DNA from: Palsa-504 sp963742795
GTDB lineage: Bacteria > Actinomycetota > Actinomycetes > Streptosporangiales > Streptosporangiaceae
Assembly: GCA_963742795.1 (NCBI GenBank)
Contig: CAVUNL010000028.1
Span: forward strand, 310,001 to 374,000
Length of the DNA stretch: 64,000 nucleotides
Direction of reading: 5' to 3'
The translations under genes and the position numbers were made by a program. Below the pieces are notes generated by a model. That model was given only the letters and a program-made list of their open reading frames with translations. It searched no databases and was not told where the DNA came from. How positions within the stretch are numbered: the first letter of the stretch is position 1; each line of letters begins with the position of its first letter. Below, one piece after another: positions 1 through 8,933 of the stretch.

Positions 1-369
1 CTCAATCGGCTGGAGTCGTATGCCGTCGTGGCCAACGGTGGTGGTCAGGCTTCAGGTCAGTAGCCCGCTACATATCCAGGCTCACGGCTCCGGAGGCCGC
101 CAGGAACCCCTAGCTTATGCAGGGAAGATACCGGCTCGTGAGCAGGTTGGTCCGTGTCTGGTCCACATTGGCTGGCGCGCCCGGAGGACGGCGGATGGCC
201 TGCGCTTCGGAACGTCAGAAACTCGAGGTAAGACACGCCCTTACCGTGGCGAACGGTACGGTTGGTGCCGCTGGAGCGGCTACGCTACGATTCCGTGCGT
301 ACCCGCTCCGTGCGGTACCCGACTTGAGGAGAGTAGATCCGGTGCGAGGCGTTATCTGGGTTTGAGCCC
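1..369. other. No supported gene
   Basis: I see no family resemblance in any frame here. The open frames crossing this stretch continue antisense through ssb and look like high-GC artefacts. A weak 5-bp hairpin (GCCCT/AGGGC, 366-379) overlaps the ssb stop codon and could act as a modest transcript end. Confidence 0.4.
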
Positions 370-951
370 TCAGAAGGGCACTGGCGGTGCAGACGCGGTG
401 GCGTCGGCCGCGTCGTCCTCCTCGAGAGCCTGCGTCGCGACCTCGGCTCCGCCGAGGCCGTCGAGCTCGCGTCCGAACTGCTCGATCGCCTCGTCATCGA
501 TCATGTCCTGGTCTTCGGACAGCTCCCGATCGTTGGCCATGTGCTGCTGCGCTTCGGCTGCCGGGTCTCCGTCGGCGGCCGTGGGCCGGGGCTGGCGCAG
601 ATAGTTGGCCACGCCGCGGTTCATGTCGTGCCCGACGGTGTCGGCCATGATGTCGATCACGTTCCGGGTCACACCGTTCTTGTCGGTGAACGTGCGGGAC
701 CGGAACTTCCCCTTGATCATCACCGGATCGCCCTTGCGCAGGCTGGCCCGGACGTTCTCACCGAGCCTGCGCCAGCAGCTGACGTTGTAGTACGACGTAT
801 CCCCGTCGCGCCACTCGTTGGTCACCCGGTCCTGCACGCGGGGCGTGGCGCCCACGCGCAAGTCGGTGACGAGAACGCCGTTCCTGGTCGGGCGCTGAAT
901 TGGGTCCTGGGCCACGAAGCCCACCAGCGTCACATATCCGCCCTGGCTCAT
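370..951 (-). CDS. ssb: Single-stranded DNA-binding protein (SSB paralogue)
   Basis: OB-fold protein of 193 residues that coats single-stranded DNA during replication, repair or natural DNA uptake. The N-terminal ~110 residues carry the SSB pattern, including GYVTLVGFVAQDP, YYNVSCWRRLGEN and KGDPVMIKGKF. The tail is acidic but ends APPVPF and lacks the aspartates normally found just before PF in a partner-binding SSB tip. This points to an accessory SsbB-like paralogue rather than the housekeeping SSB; rpsF, rpsR and rplI, which usually flank the latter, are absent. An AAGGAGG at 958-964 sits 6 nt before ATG 951 but only 3 nt before GTG 954, so the ATG is chosen. Two DnaA boxes lie about 100-130 bp upstream. 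Confidence 0.9.
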   Translation of the reverse strand: MSQGGYVTLVGFVAQDPIQRPTRNGVLVTDLRVGATPRVQDRVTNEWRDGDTSYYNVSCWRRLGENVRASLRKGDPVMIKGKFRSRTFTDKNGVTRNVIDIMADTVGHDMNRGVANYLRQPRPTAADGDPAAEAQQHMANDRELSEDQDMIDDEAIEQFGRELDGLGGAEVATQALEEDDAADATASAPPVPF

Positions 952-1043
952 CACGATCCTCCTTGGGATGCCTGGCAGCCCGACGCTGCCGGTCCCTCCA
1001 CCGTCGCGGCTATACGCTCCCCCGCCGCGCCTCGTCGCGTGCC

Positions 1044-1082
1044 TGTGGATAACTCAACCGGGGCGTGCGTTCCTGTGGACAA
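1044..1082 (-). promoter_or_regulatory. Pair of DnaA boxes upstream of ssb
   Basis: On the minus strand, TTGTCCACA (1074-1082) and TTATCCACA (1044-1052) are perfect matches to the actinobacterial and E. coli DnaA boxes. They share one orientation and are 30 bp apart. Two boxes are too few for oriC. Their position upstream of ssb suggests DnaA-linked control, which is inference. Confidence 0.6.
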
Positions 1083-1192
1083 CTAGTTGCCATCCGCAAC
1101 GCGTTGCGGGACAATACCGCGGCCTGTTTGCTCAGCGGCCCCATCGGCCCCATCGGCCCCGCGGCTGGTGGCGGTAGCGGCGGTCGAACGGA

Positions 1193-1241
1193 GTGAAACC
1201 CGGGTTTCACCACCCTCTAGCGAAGTGAAACCCGGGTTTCA
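1193..1241. promoter_or_regulatory. Two near-identical palindromes, 32 bp apart
   Basis: GTGAAACCCGGGTTTCAC (1193-1210) is a perfect 18-bp palindrome. TGAAACCCGGGTTTCA (1226-1241) repeats its 16-bp core. The centres are 32 bp apart, about three helical turns. This spacing suits two dimeric regulators on one DNA face; back-to-back terminators are an alternative. The cognate factor is unknown. Confidence 0.5.
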
Positions 1242-1264
1242 TCTCATTTGCGGGGGGCGGGGAC

Positions 1265-1339
1265 GGGCGCGGTTGGGGCGGGCGCGGTTGGGGCGGGCGC
1301 GGTTGGGGCGGGCGCGGTGGGGGCGGGCGCGGTGGGGGC
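1265..1339. repeat. G-rich 15-bp tandem repeat
   Basis: Five consecutive 15-bp units of the form GGGCGCGGTTGGGGC, with TT changing to TG in the last two. The plus strand carries many runs of three to five G and could form G-quadruplexes. It lies in the 428-bp gap between ssb and the aldo/keto reductase, which otherwise holds only the DnaA boxes and palindromes. Confidence 0.75.
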
Positions 1340-1354
1340 GGGGCGGGGGGATGG

Positions 1355-1386
1355 AGGGCTAGAGGGCTAGAGGGCTAGAGGGCTAG
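1355..1386. repeat. 8-bp tandem repeat AGGGCTAG x4
   Basis: Four exact copies of AGGGCTAG. The last copy supplies the stop codon (1383-1385, minus strand) of the aldo/keto reductase, so the array sits exactly at that gene's 3' end. Confidence 0.8.
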
Positions 1387-2162
1387 AGGCGGTCGATGCG
1401 GGTTACTTCTTCGGGGGTTAGGGAGAAGGTGAAGAGGTCGAGGTTGGACTTGATGCGGTCGGGGTGGGCGGACTTGGGGATGACGGTGATGCTGTGTTCG
1501 AGATGCCAGCGCAGGACGACCTGGGCGGGGGTGACCTGGTGGCGGGCGGCGATCTCGGTTAGGACGGGATCACGCAGGGGGGTGCCTTTGAGAGGGCTGT
1601 AGCCCTCGACCGCTATGCCGCGGTCGGCGTGGGCGGCGAGCAGGGCCGGGTCGTACCGGGAGGGGCTCCACGGGATCTGGTTGACGGCGGGATGCTGCCC
1701 GGTCGCGGCGATGAGCTCGTCGATCTGGGCGATGCCGTAGTTGCTGACCCCGACGCTGCGGCATTGGCCCTCATCGCGCACCGCGAGGAACTCCCGCCAC
1801 AAGGGCACCGAGGCCTGCCGTCGGGGCGGCCAGTGGATCAGCCACAGGTCCACGTGGCTGGTACCGAGGGCGCGCAGGCTCTCGGCCAGGGTGGCCCGGG
1901 CCCGGCCGGCGTTGCCGGGCGGCAGCTTGGTGGTGACGAACACCTCGCCGCGGTCCAGGCCGCTGTCGCGGAGGGCCTGGCCGACCTCGTTCTCGTTGCG
2001 GTACATGGTGGCGGTGTCGAGGTGCCGGTAGCCGACCTCCAGGGCGTACCGGACGGCCTCGTAGGCACGCCGGCCGCCGAGCTGCCAGGTGCCGAAGCCC
2101 ACCATCGGCATGGTGACGCCGCCGCCTAGGTCCACCGTGGGGATCTCTGTCATAGAGGCCAT
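1383..2162 (-). CDS. Aldo/keto reductase
   Basis: NADPH-dependent oxidoreductase of about 259 residues in the AKR superfamily, closest in pattern to the 2,5-diketo-D-gluconate reductase type. Seen in sequence: start region VTMPMVGFGTWQLG, catalytic Asp and Tyr in YRHLDTATMYRNENEVG, catalytic Lys in VFVTTKLPP, catalytic His in LWLIHWP, then VGVSNYGIAQIDEL and the cofactor-binding end VIPKSAHPDRIKSNLD. Two starts are possible, ATG 2162 (MASMTE) or ATG 2153 (MTE). Either lies 2-11 bp after the hutF stop, so it is co-transcribed with hutF in the place where hutI often lies. The substrate is not predictable; a link to histidine breakdown is positional only. Confidence 0.9.
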   Translation of the reverse strand: MASMTEIPTVDLGGGVTMPMVGFGTWQLGGRRAYEAVRYALEVGYRHLDTATMYRNENEVGQALRDSGLDRGEVFVTTKLPPGNAGRARATLAESLRALGTSHVDLWLIHWPPRRQASVPLWREFLAVRDEGQCRSVGVSNYGIAQIDELIAATGQHPAVNQIPWSPSRYDPALLAAHADRGIAVEGYSPLKGTPLRDPVLTEIAARHQVTPAQVVLRWHLEHSITVIPKSAHPDRIKSNLDLFTFSLTPEEVTRIDRL

Positions 2163-2164
2163 TC

Positions 2165-3581
2165 TCAACCCAGGACGGCGCGGATCGAGCGGGAGAGCTC
2201 GCCGGGGACGTCGGGCACGAGCAGGTGGACGCCGTCGCGGACGACGTCGCGGCCGCTGATCACGACGTCGGTGACGTCCGCGGAAGTGGCGGCGAACACG
2301 GCCGCCTCCAGGGCCGCGCCGTCGGCGGCGCCCGCGGTCCGCACGCTGTCCAGGGATACCGAGACCAGGTCGGCCCAGGCGCCGGGGGCGATCTCCCCCG
2401 CGTCGGGCCAGCCCAGGCTGGTGTGCCCGTCCGTGGTCGCGGCGTGCAGCAGGGCCTCGGCGGTGAAGTGGCCGCGGGCTTGGCGGGCCAGGCGTTCGGC
2501 GTACTCGACGCCGCGAGCTTCGGAGAGGATGTCTATCACCGCGTGGCTGTCGCTGCCCAGGGTGAGCGGGCAGCCCGCCGCGGCCAGGGCCTGGGCCGGG
2601 GCCAGGCCGTCGCCGAGGTCGCGTTCGGTGGTCGGGCACAGGCAGGCGAAGGTCTGGCACCCGCCGAGCAGTTCCAGGTCACCGTCGTCGACGTGGGTGG
2701 CGTGCACCACCGTGGCCCGCGGGCCGAGCACGTCCTGCTCGTACAGCAGCCGGGCGGGCGACATCCCGTACACCGCCTGGCATGCCTCGTTCTCGGCGCG
2801 CTGCTCGGACATGTGGACGTGCAGCGGGGCGCCGAACTGGTGGGCCCAGGCCACGACCGGGTGCATCTGCCCCCTCGGCACCGCGCGGACGGAATGGATC
2901 GCCGCACCGACCTGGGCGTGCGGCGCGAGCATGCCGTGGGCGTCGCAGCCGAGTTCGGTGACGCGCGCCGCCCAGCGCACCGCGTCGCCGTCGCCGAACC
3001 GCAGCTGAGGTCCGGCCAGCGGCAGCAGTCCCTCTTCGACCAGGCCGCCCGTCAGGTAGCAGGTGTCGAGCAGCGTGATGCGCAGGCCCGCGTCGGCCGC
3101 GGCCTGGATCAGGGCCCGGCCCATGGCGTTGGGGTCGGCGTACGGGCGCCCGCCCGGCCGGTGGTGCAGGTAGTGGAACTCCCCCACGCAGCTGATGCCG
3201 GCCAGCGCCATCTCGGCGAAGGTGGCCCGGGCCAGCCGGTGATAGCTGTCCGGGTCGAGGCGGGCCGCGACGTCGTACATGCGCTCGCGCCAGGTCCAGA
3301 ACGTGCCGCGGTCGGCCTGGGTGGTGGAGCGCAGCGCGCGGTGGAAGGCGTGCGAGTGGGCGTTGGCGAAGCCGGGAAGCGTGAGGCCGTGGAGGCGCGT
3401 GGTGCTGGGAGGGGCTTCGGCGACGGGGGTGACGGAGGTGAAGCGGTCGCCGTCGGCTTCGATGAGGACGTCGCGACGGACGCCTGGCCCGGGGAGCCAG
3501 GCCAGGTCGGCGAGCCATCGGCGCCGGCCAGGGGGACGGGGGGACGGGCAGTCCCCCCGTGCTAGGAAGAGGCTGGGTCAC
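2165..3581 (-). CDS. hutF: Formimidoylglutamate deiminase HutF (frameshift near N-terminus)
   Basis: Amidohydrolase that converts N-formimino-L-glutamate to N-formyl-L-glutamate and ammonia in the five-step histidine pathway. The metal and substrate motifs are visible: GFANAHSHAFHRAL with the HxH ligand pair, FWTWRERMYD, GEFHYLHH, HVHMSEQRAENEAC, HATHVDDGDLELL and TLGSDSHAVIDIL. The frame holding these motifs has no ATG, GTG or TTG between the stop of the preceding gene and the start of homology (around 3518). A GTG at 3579-3581 overlaps the preceding TGA as GTGA, the coupling used elsewhere in this block, but lies one frame off. A one-base excess in the G6 or C6 run at about 3531-3557 would join them. 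The intact body suggests a sequencing indel or recent mutation. Confidence 0.85.
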
Positions 3582-4792
3582 GTCGGGCCTGCGAGGTCTT
3601 CCAGGACGGCGGCCAGGGCGCGGACCCCGGCTTCGCAGTCGGCCAGGTCGGCGTGCTCGGCGGGCGAGTGCGAGACGCCGGTCGGGTTGCGGACGAACAG
3701 CATGGCGGTGGGGACGCGGGCGGCCAGCACGCCGGCGTCGTGGCCGGCGGCGGTGGGCAGCACCGAGAGGCGAAAGCCGGCCACGGCGAGGACGGCGGCG
3801 AGCCGGCCCCGCAGCGTGTGATCAAAATAAACGGCCGGGGTGAACGACTCCTGGCGCACGTTGAGCGCGACCCCGTGCTGCTCGCAAAAACCATCGGCGG
3901 CCGAACGGATCGTGGTGACCGTGTCCTCGACCGCTACTTCGTACGCGGCGCGGGCGTCCAGCCAGGCCCGGACCGCGGAGGGCACCGCGTTGGTGCCGTT
4001 CGGTTCGACGAGGACCTTGCCGAACGTGGCTACGGCCCCGTTTTGTTCGGCGGCCTGGCGGGCGGCCAGCGCGGTGGCCGCGTAGGGCAGCATCGGGTCG
4101 TGGCGGTCGGCGAGCCGGGCCGTCCCGGCGTGATCGGCGCGGCCGGTGAATTCGAACCGCCAGCGGCCGTGCGGCCAGATGCCTTCGGCCAGGCCCAGGG
4201 CGGCGCCCTGGGGGGCGAGCGCGCGGCCCTGCTCGACGTGCAGTTCGACGAAGGCGCCGAGGCCGGCCAGCAGGTCGTCGCGGGGGCCGAGGTAGCCGGG
4301 GTCCTGGCCCGCAGCGATCATGGCGTCGGCCAGCGTGGTGCCGGCGTCGTCGGTGAGGGCTCGCGCGGCGTCCGGGTCGACGACACCAGTCAGCAGGCGG
4401 CTGCCCAGGCACGGGACGCCGAACCGCGCGCCTTCTTCCTCGGTGAAGGCGGCAAGCACCACGGACCGTTCGGGAGAAAAGCTTTTATCTTTTAGCAGGT
4501 CCACGGCGGCCAGGGCCGATACGACGCCCAGCGGGCCGTCGAAGGCGCCGCCGTCGGGGACTGAATCCAGGTGGCTGCCGGTCACGACCGCGTCAGCGGT
4601 TTTCGGACCCCACCAGGCCCACAGGTTGCCGTTGTTATCGGTCTCCACGGCTAGGCCGCGCCGCTCGGCCTGGCCGGTGAACCAGGCCCGGCAGGCGGTG
4701 TCGGCCGGGGTCCAGGAGTAGCGGCGGTAGCCGCCGGTCTGCGGGTCGCGGCCGATCGGTTCGAGCCCGGCCCAGAGTTCCGCGAACGTCAT
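3578..4792 (-). CDS. M20-family amidohydrolase (allantoate amidohydrolase-like)
   Basis: Metal-dependent hydrolase of 404 residues, related to allantoate amidohydrolase and N-carbamoyl-L-amino-acid hydrolase. Metal-binding signatures are SHLDSVPDGGAFDGPLGV, TEEEGARFGVPCLGSR and ELHVEQG, with the late HDAG and SHSPAE motifs. It starts at ATG 4792, overlapping the hutU stop as ATGA, and its own stop overlaps the proposed hutF GTG, so the three are translationally coupled. Actinobacteria often carry such a protein between hutU and hutF. From that context it may act on a carbamoyl or formyl amino acid, perhaps N-formylglutamate, rather than allantoate; this is inference. It appears complete and in frame. 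Confidence 0.85.
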   Translation of the reverse strand: MTFAELWAGLEPIGRDPQTGGYRRYSWTPADTACRAWFTGQAERRGLAVETDNNGNLWAWWGPKTADAVVTGSHLDSVPDGGAFDGPLGVVSALAAVDLLKDKSFSPERSVVLAAFTEEEGARFGVPCLGSRLLTGVVDPDAARALTDDAGTTLADAMIAAGQDPGYLGPRDDLLAGLGAFVELHVEQGRALAPQGAALGLAEGIWPHGRWRFEFTGRADHAGTARLADRHDPMLPYAATALAARQAAEQNGAVATFGKVLVEPNGTNAVPSAVRAWLDARAAYEVAVEDTVTTIRSAADGFCEQHGVALNVRQESFTPAVYFDHTLRGRLAAVLAVAGFRLSVLPTAAGHDAGVLAARVPTAMLFVRNPTGVSHSPAEHADLADCEAGVRALAAVLEDLAGPT

Positions 4793-6451
4793 GCCTGGTC
4801 GGCCATGGGGACGCGGACGCCGCGCTGGACGGCGACCGTCGAGGCCAGTTCGTAGCCGGCGTCGGCGTGCCGGATCACGCCCATCGCGGGGTCGTTGGTC
4901 AGGACGCGCTCCAGCTTCTGCCCGGCCTGGTCGGTGCCGTCGGCCACGCAGACCTGCCCGGCGTGGATGGAACGGCCGATGCCGACCCCGCCGCCGTGGT
5001 GGATGGACACCCACGAGGCACCAGAAGCGGTGTTGACCAGGGCGTTCAGCAGGGGCCAGTCGGCGATCGCGTCGGAGCCGTCGGCCATGGCCTCGGTCTC
5101 CCGGTAGGGCGAGGCGACCGAGCCGCAGTCCAGGTGGTCGCGGCCGAGCACGATGGGGGCGCTCACAGTGCCATTTTTGACCATCTCGTTGAAGCGCAGG
5201 CCGGCCAGGTGGCGCTCGCCGTAGCCGAGCCAGCAGATCCGCGCCGGGAGGCCCTGGAAGTGCACCTTCTCCTCGGCCAGCCGGATCCACCTGGCCAGCG
5301 CCTCGTTCTGCGGGAACAGGTCGAGGATGGCCCGGTCGGTGGCGGCGATGTCGTTCGGGTCGCCGGACAGGGCGGCCCAGCGGAACGGGCCCTTGCCCTC
5401 GCAGAACAGCGGCCGGATGTAGGCGGGGACGAAGCCGGGGAACTCGAAGGCCCGGTCGTACCCGGCCAGCTGGGCTTCGCCGCGGATCGAGTTGCCGTAG
5501 TCGAACACCTCGGCCCCGGCGTCGAGGAAGCCGACCATGGCCGAGACCTGCTCGGCCATCGAGTCCCGGGCCCGTTGCGTAAAGCCTGTCGGGGTCTTCG
5601 GCGCGCAGGGCGGCCATGTCCTCGAAGGCGACGCCGCGCGGGAGGTAGCTGAGCGGGTCGTGGGCCGAGGTCTGGTCGGTGACGATGTCGATGGGCGCGT
5701 GGCGCTTGAGCAGCTGCGGGAAGATGTCGGCGGCGTTGCCGAGCAGGCCGATCGACAGCGCTCGGTTTTCGTCGCGGGCCTTGGTGGCCCTCTTGACGGC
5801 GTCGTCGATGTCTTTGGCCTGCTCGTCGAGGTAGCCGAACTCGATGCGGCGGGAGATCCGGGACTGGTCACACTCGACGCAGATGACCACACCGCCGTTC
5901 ATCGTCACGGCCAGCGGCTGGGCGCCGCCCATGCCGCCCAGGCCGCCGGTCAGCGTGATCGTGCCTGTGAGCGTGCCGCCGAAGCGTTTGGCCGCGATCG
6001 CGGCGAACGTCTCGTAGGTGCCCTGCAGGATGCCCTGGGTGCCGATGTAGATCCAGGAGCCGGCCGTCATCTGGCCGTACATGGTCAGGCCGAGCTGCTC
6101 CAGGCGGCGGAACTCCTCCCAGGTGGCCCACTGCGGGACCAGGTTGGAGTTGGCGATGAGCACGCGCGGGGCCCACTCGTGGGTTCGCATGACGCCGACG
6201 GGCTTGCCGGACTGGACCAGGAGCGTCTCGTCGTTCTCGAGGTCTTGCAGGGTCTTGATGATCGCCGCGTAGGCGTCCCAGCTGCGGGCGGCGCGACCGG
6301 AGCCGCCGTAGACGATGAGCTGGTCGGGGTGTTCGGCCACCTCGGGGTCGAGGTTGTTCATGAGCATGCGCATGGCCGCTTCCTGCGCCCACCCTTTGCA
6401 GGTTCGCTGGGAGCCGCGCGGCGCGTGAATCGGTTCGTGGCTGGCGATCAT
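4789..6451 (-). CDS. hutU: Urocanate hydratase HutU (internal frameshift)
   Basis: NAD+-dependent urocanase that hydrates urocanate to imidazolone propionate, the second step of histidine catabolism. The N-terminal part matches strongly: LIVYGGSGRAARSWDA, ANSNLVPQWATWEEF, GQMTAGSWIYIGTQG and GGLGGMGGAQPLA. The C-terminal part is equally clear in another frame: DYGNSIRGEAQLAGY, LFCEGKGPFRWAAL, GLPARICWLGYGE and WVSIHHGGGVGIGRS. The switch falls at about 5580-5590, where AGGCTTTACG needs one base fewer to read DPDR-F/L-TQRARDSMAEQ. As written the gene would give a truncated protein of about 290 residues plus an out-of-frame tail. No hutH or hutI is visible beside it. A sequencing indel in the short T run is as likely as real inactivation. 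Confidence 0.88.
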
Positions 6452-6501
6452 GTGCCCATCATGGCAGCACGCTTACCGAGGCGACAGCCGGGCGTGCGGG
6501 G

Positions 6502-7438
6502 TCAGGCGGCGACTAGTTCGGTGGGCTCGGCGATGACGTCGACCAGGGCGCCGTTGCGCATCACGGTGACTGGGAGGGGGCGGCCGATCGCGTCGGAGAA
6601 CATCTGCCGCTGCAGGTCCTGCGAGGCCGTCACCGGCTTGCCGGCCACGGTGAGCAGCAGGTCCCCGGCGCGCAGGCCGGCCCGGTCGGCGGGGCCGCCG
6701 GCCACCACCTGGGCCACGAGCAGGCCGGTCTTGCGGCCCAGGCGCTCGCGCCAGGCGGCGGGCACCGGACCCGGCATCATGGCCAGGCCCAGGTAGGCGC
6801 GCCGGACGCGGCCATCGGCCATCAGCGCGGAGATGATCCGCCTGGTGGTGTCGTTGACCGGGACCGCCAGGCCCAGGCCCACGCCGGCCACCGCGGTGTT
6901 GATGCCGACTACGCGTGCCTCCGCGTCGGCCAGCGCGCCGCCGGAGTTACCCGGGTTGAGCGCGGCGTCGGTCTGGATCACGTCCTCGATCACCCGGCCG
7001 CGGGCGGGCAGGGAGCGGCCGAGCGCGCTGACCACGCCGGCCGTGACCGAGCCGGCCAGGCCCAGCGGGTTACCGACCGCGACCACGAGCTGGCCGACGA
7101 CGAGCCGGTCGGCCTCGCCGAGCTCGGCCGGCTCCGGGGTCTCGCCGTTGGCGCGCAGCACCGCCAGATCGGACAGCGGGTCGGCGCCCACCACCCGGAA
7201 CGGCACCGACGTGCCGTCCGAGAACGCCGCGGTGCCGCTGTTCGCCTGGCCGACCACATGCGCGTTGGTGAGCAGGAACCCGTCGCCGGTGAACACGACA
7301 CCCGAGCCGAGGCTCTCCCCCGTCCCGCCCCTGCCTCCCCTGGCGCGGTACCCGCAGGCTCGCGACCTTGGGCGTGAGCCGTCCGGCCACGCCGGAGACG
7401 ATCTGCGAGTACGCGTCGAGTGGGTTGCTAGCCTCCAT
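6502..7438 (-). CDS. HtrA/DegP-type trypsin-PDZ serine protease (frameshift)
   Basis: S1C serine protease with one PDZ domain. The triad is visible: His in LLTNAHVVG, Asp in PLSDLAVLR, Ser in NPGNSGGAL. PDZ follows as GLLVAQVVAGGPADRAGLRAGDLL. There is no signal peptide or membrane segment, so it appears cytoplasmic or the N-terminus differs from the family norm. The N-terminal piece (MEASNPLDAYSQIVSGVAG, ATG 7438, preceded by GGGAG) is one frame off the catalytic part. The frames meet at about 7345-7352, where removing one base gives SLRV-RARGGRGGTGESLGSG, the usual glycine-rich lead-in. The upstream region contains the direct pair TGTAAT-GT-TGTAAT on the minus strand (about 7465-7485), a possible operator. 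Confidence 0.85.
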
Positions 7439-7510
7439 ATGGAACTCCCGGAGCCATCCGTAACTTGATTACAACATTACAGTTCAACCGAGAATTGGGA
7501 AGGCTGCTTA

Positions 7511-7530
7511 CCCGGCGGCGTTCCGCCGGG
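7511..7530 (-). terminator. Hairpin after the VOC gene
   Basis: CCCGGCGG (7511-7518) and CCGCCGGG (7523-7530) form a perfect 8-bp stem with a 4-nt loop, just downstream of the VOC gene stop (7545). There is no U run, as is common in actinobacteria. Confidence 0.5.
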
Positions 7531-7544
7531 AGCTAAATCGTTCG

Positions 7545-7918
7545 CTAGCTGTCTGTGTGGCTGGCCAGGCCGATGAAGTTGCCTTCGGGGTCGACGATGG
7601 TGGCCAGGGCGCGGTGCGGTCCGTCGGGGGACGGGGGCTCCGTGATCCCGCCGCCGTTTTTGGTGACTGCTTCGAGCGTCTGGGCTAGGTCGGCGACGTG
7701 GATCCAGATCATCGGGCCGGCGTCGGGGCCGGCGGGCGGCCCGGAACCCACTGGCCGATCAGGCCCGGGGACTCGAAGTCCTGGTAGGGGTGTTCGGTCC
7801 GCCAGCCGAAGACGGCCTCGTAGAACGCGGCGGCCCGGGCGCTGTCGACGGCCGGCATCTGCAGGTAGCAGACCTGCCCGTGCACGAGGCGGCGGGCCCG
7901 GGCGGCTTCCTCGGTCAT
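7545..7918 (-). CDS. VOC (glyoxalase/bleomycin-resistance fold) protein, frameshifted
   Basis: Small protein of the vicinal-oxygen-chelate fold, about 124 residues if repaired. The first beta-alpha-beta-beta-beta unit reads VHGQVCYLQMPAVDSARAAA with FYEAVFGW; the second reads MIWIHVADLAQTLEAV with GPHRALATIVDPEGNFIGL. Such proteins are usually glyoxalases, antibiotic-binding proteins or stand-alone partners of unknown substrate. The halves lie in different frames and join at about 7745-7752 (QWV/SGPPAGPDAG), which needs one added base. The ATG at 7918 overlaps the methyltransferase stop as ATGA, so the two are coupled. It could be a resistance or tailoring partner of the methyltransferase, which is inference. 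Confidence 0.75.
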
Positions 7919-8925
7919 CGTGTTGGCCCTTCCGCTGCTTTTTCGTGCGGCCTGCATTCGACGACGTAGCGGCCCGAGGCTTGGCTGCGGGCGGCGGCGA
8001 TGTCGAGGCCGGCTCGCTTGGCTAGTTCGGTGAACTGGGCGATCGTATCGGTCTTCCCGCCCGCGACCAGCATGTCGATGCCCAGGGACCGCGGTGCGTC
8101 GTCGGGCGCAACCCCGCCGAGGACGGCGATGCTTCCCGTTGCTTTCGCAGCCTGCGCGCAGTTGGTGAGGATAGCGACCGTCTCCTGGTCGGGCCAGTCG
8201 TTCAGCACGTTCTTGAGCAGGTACAGGTCGGCCCCGGCGGGCAGCGGGTCGAAGAAGCTCTGCCCCTGGAGGGTGATCCTTTCCGCGACTCCGGTGTCGG
8301 TCATGAGGTCGCCGGCCCGGGCGATGGTGCCGGGGAGGTCGACCAGGATGCCGTTTACGTGGGGATGGCGGCGCAGCAGCGAGGCGAGCATGGCGCCGGT
8401 GCCGCCCCCGACATCGACCATGGTGCGGACCGCGTCCCAGCCGCCGGCGAGCTCGATGTCGAAGTCCGGCATGCCATGCCCGGCGGGTCCCATGAGCGCG
8501 TCGAAGTCCGCCGCGATGTTCGGGTGGGCGGCGAGGTCTTCCCAGAACGGCCGGCCGAACACCTTCTGGTAGGCCGGCTGGCCGGTGCGGACGTACTCCA
8601 GCAGCGTGCCCCAGGTGTGCGCCATCCGGCCGCCGATGCCCTCGAGGTCGAGAAAGGCGCCGTCGAGCTGCTCGGCGGCGCGGTTGGATTCGAAGCGTCC
8701 CGGCGCTGGCTGCCGGAACACGCCCTGGGCGACCAGGTGGTCCAGGATGGCGTGCAGGGCATCGGGGTCGCAGCGGGCCGCCGCGGCCAGGTCGGCGATG
8801 TCCTGGTGGCCTGCGGCGATGAGGCCGGGAAGGCGCAGGGTGGCGGCGACCCTCAGGCACCAGGGCGTGGCCAGGTCGAGCAGCTGGTCGGGATCGGGTG
8901 CGTCCTCAGGCCGGTCGTCTAGCAT
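7915..8925 (-). CDS. Class I SAM-dependent O-methyltransferase (COMT-like)
   Basis: Methyltransferase of 336 residues with the architecture of bacterial O-methyltransferases in natural-product tailoring. An N-terminal winged-helix dimerisation domain (residues ~10-100) precedes a Rossmann domain. The SAM-binding glycine loop is MVDVGGGTGAMLASLL, the acidic residue follows in GILVDLP, and the C-terminal motifs are YLLKNVLNDWPDQE and DMLVAGGKTDTIAQF. ATG 8925 lies 8 bp after the GTPase stop; longer readings run antisense through that gene and were rejected. It probably forms the distal part of the GTPase operon together with the coupled VOC protein. The substrate is unknown. Confidence 0.88.
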   Translation of the reverse strand: MLDDRPEDAPDPDQLLDLATPWCLRVAATLRLPGLIAAGHQDIADLAAAARCDPDALHAILDHLVAQGVFRQPAPGRFESNRAAEQLDGAFLDLEGIGGRMAHTWGTLLEYVRTGQPAYQKVFGRPFWEDLAAHPNIAADFDALMGPAGHGMPDFDIELAGGWDAVRTMVDVGGGTGAMLASLLRRHPHVNGILVDLPGTIARAGDLMTDTGVAERITLQGQSFFDPLPAGADLYLLKNVLNDWPDQETVAILTNCAQAAKATGSIAVLGGVAPDDAPRSLGIDMLVAGGKTDTIAQFTELAKRAGLDIAAARSQASGRYVVECRPHEKAAEGPTR

Positions 8926-8933
8926 CGTAACGG

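Noticed and set aside
20..604. Plus-strand open frame over ssb
   Set aside because: No family pattern; antisense to a well-supported ssb with ribosome site.
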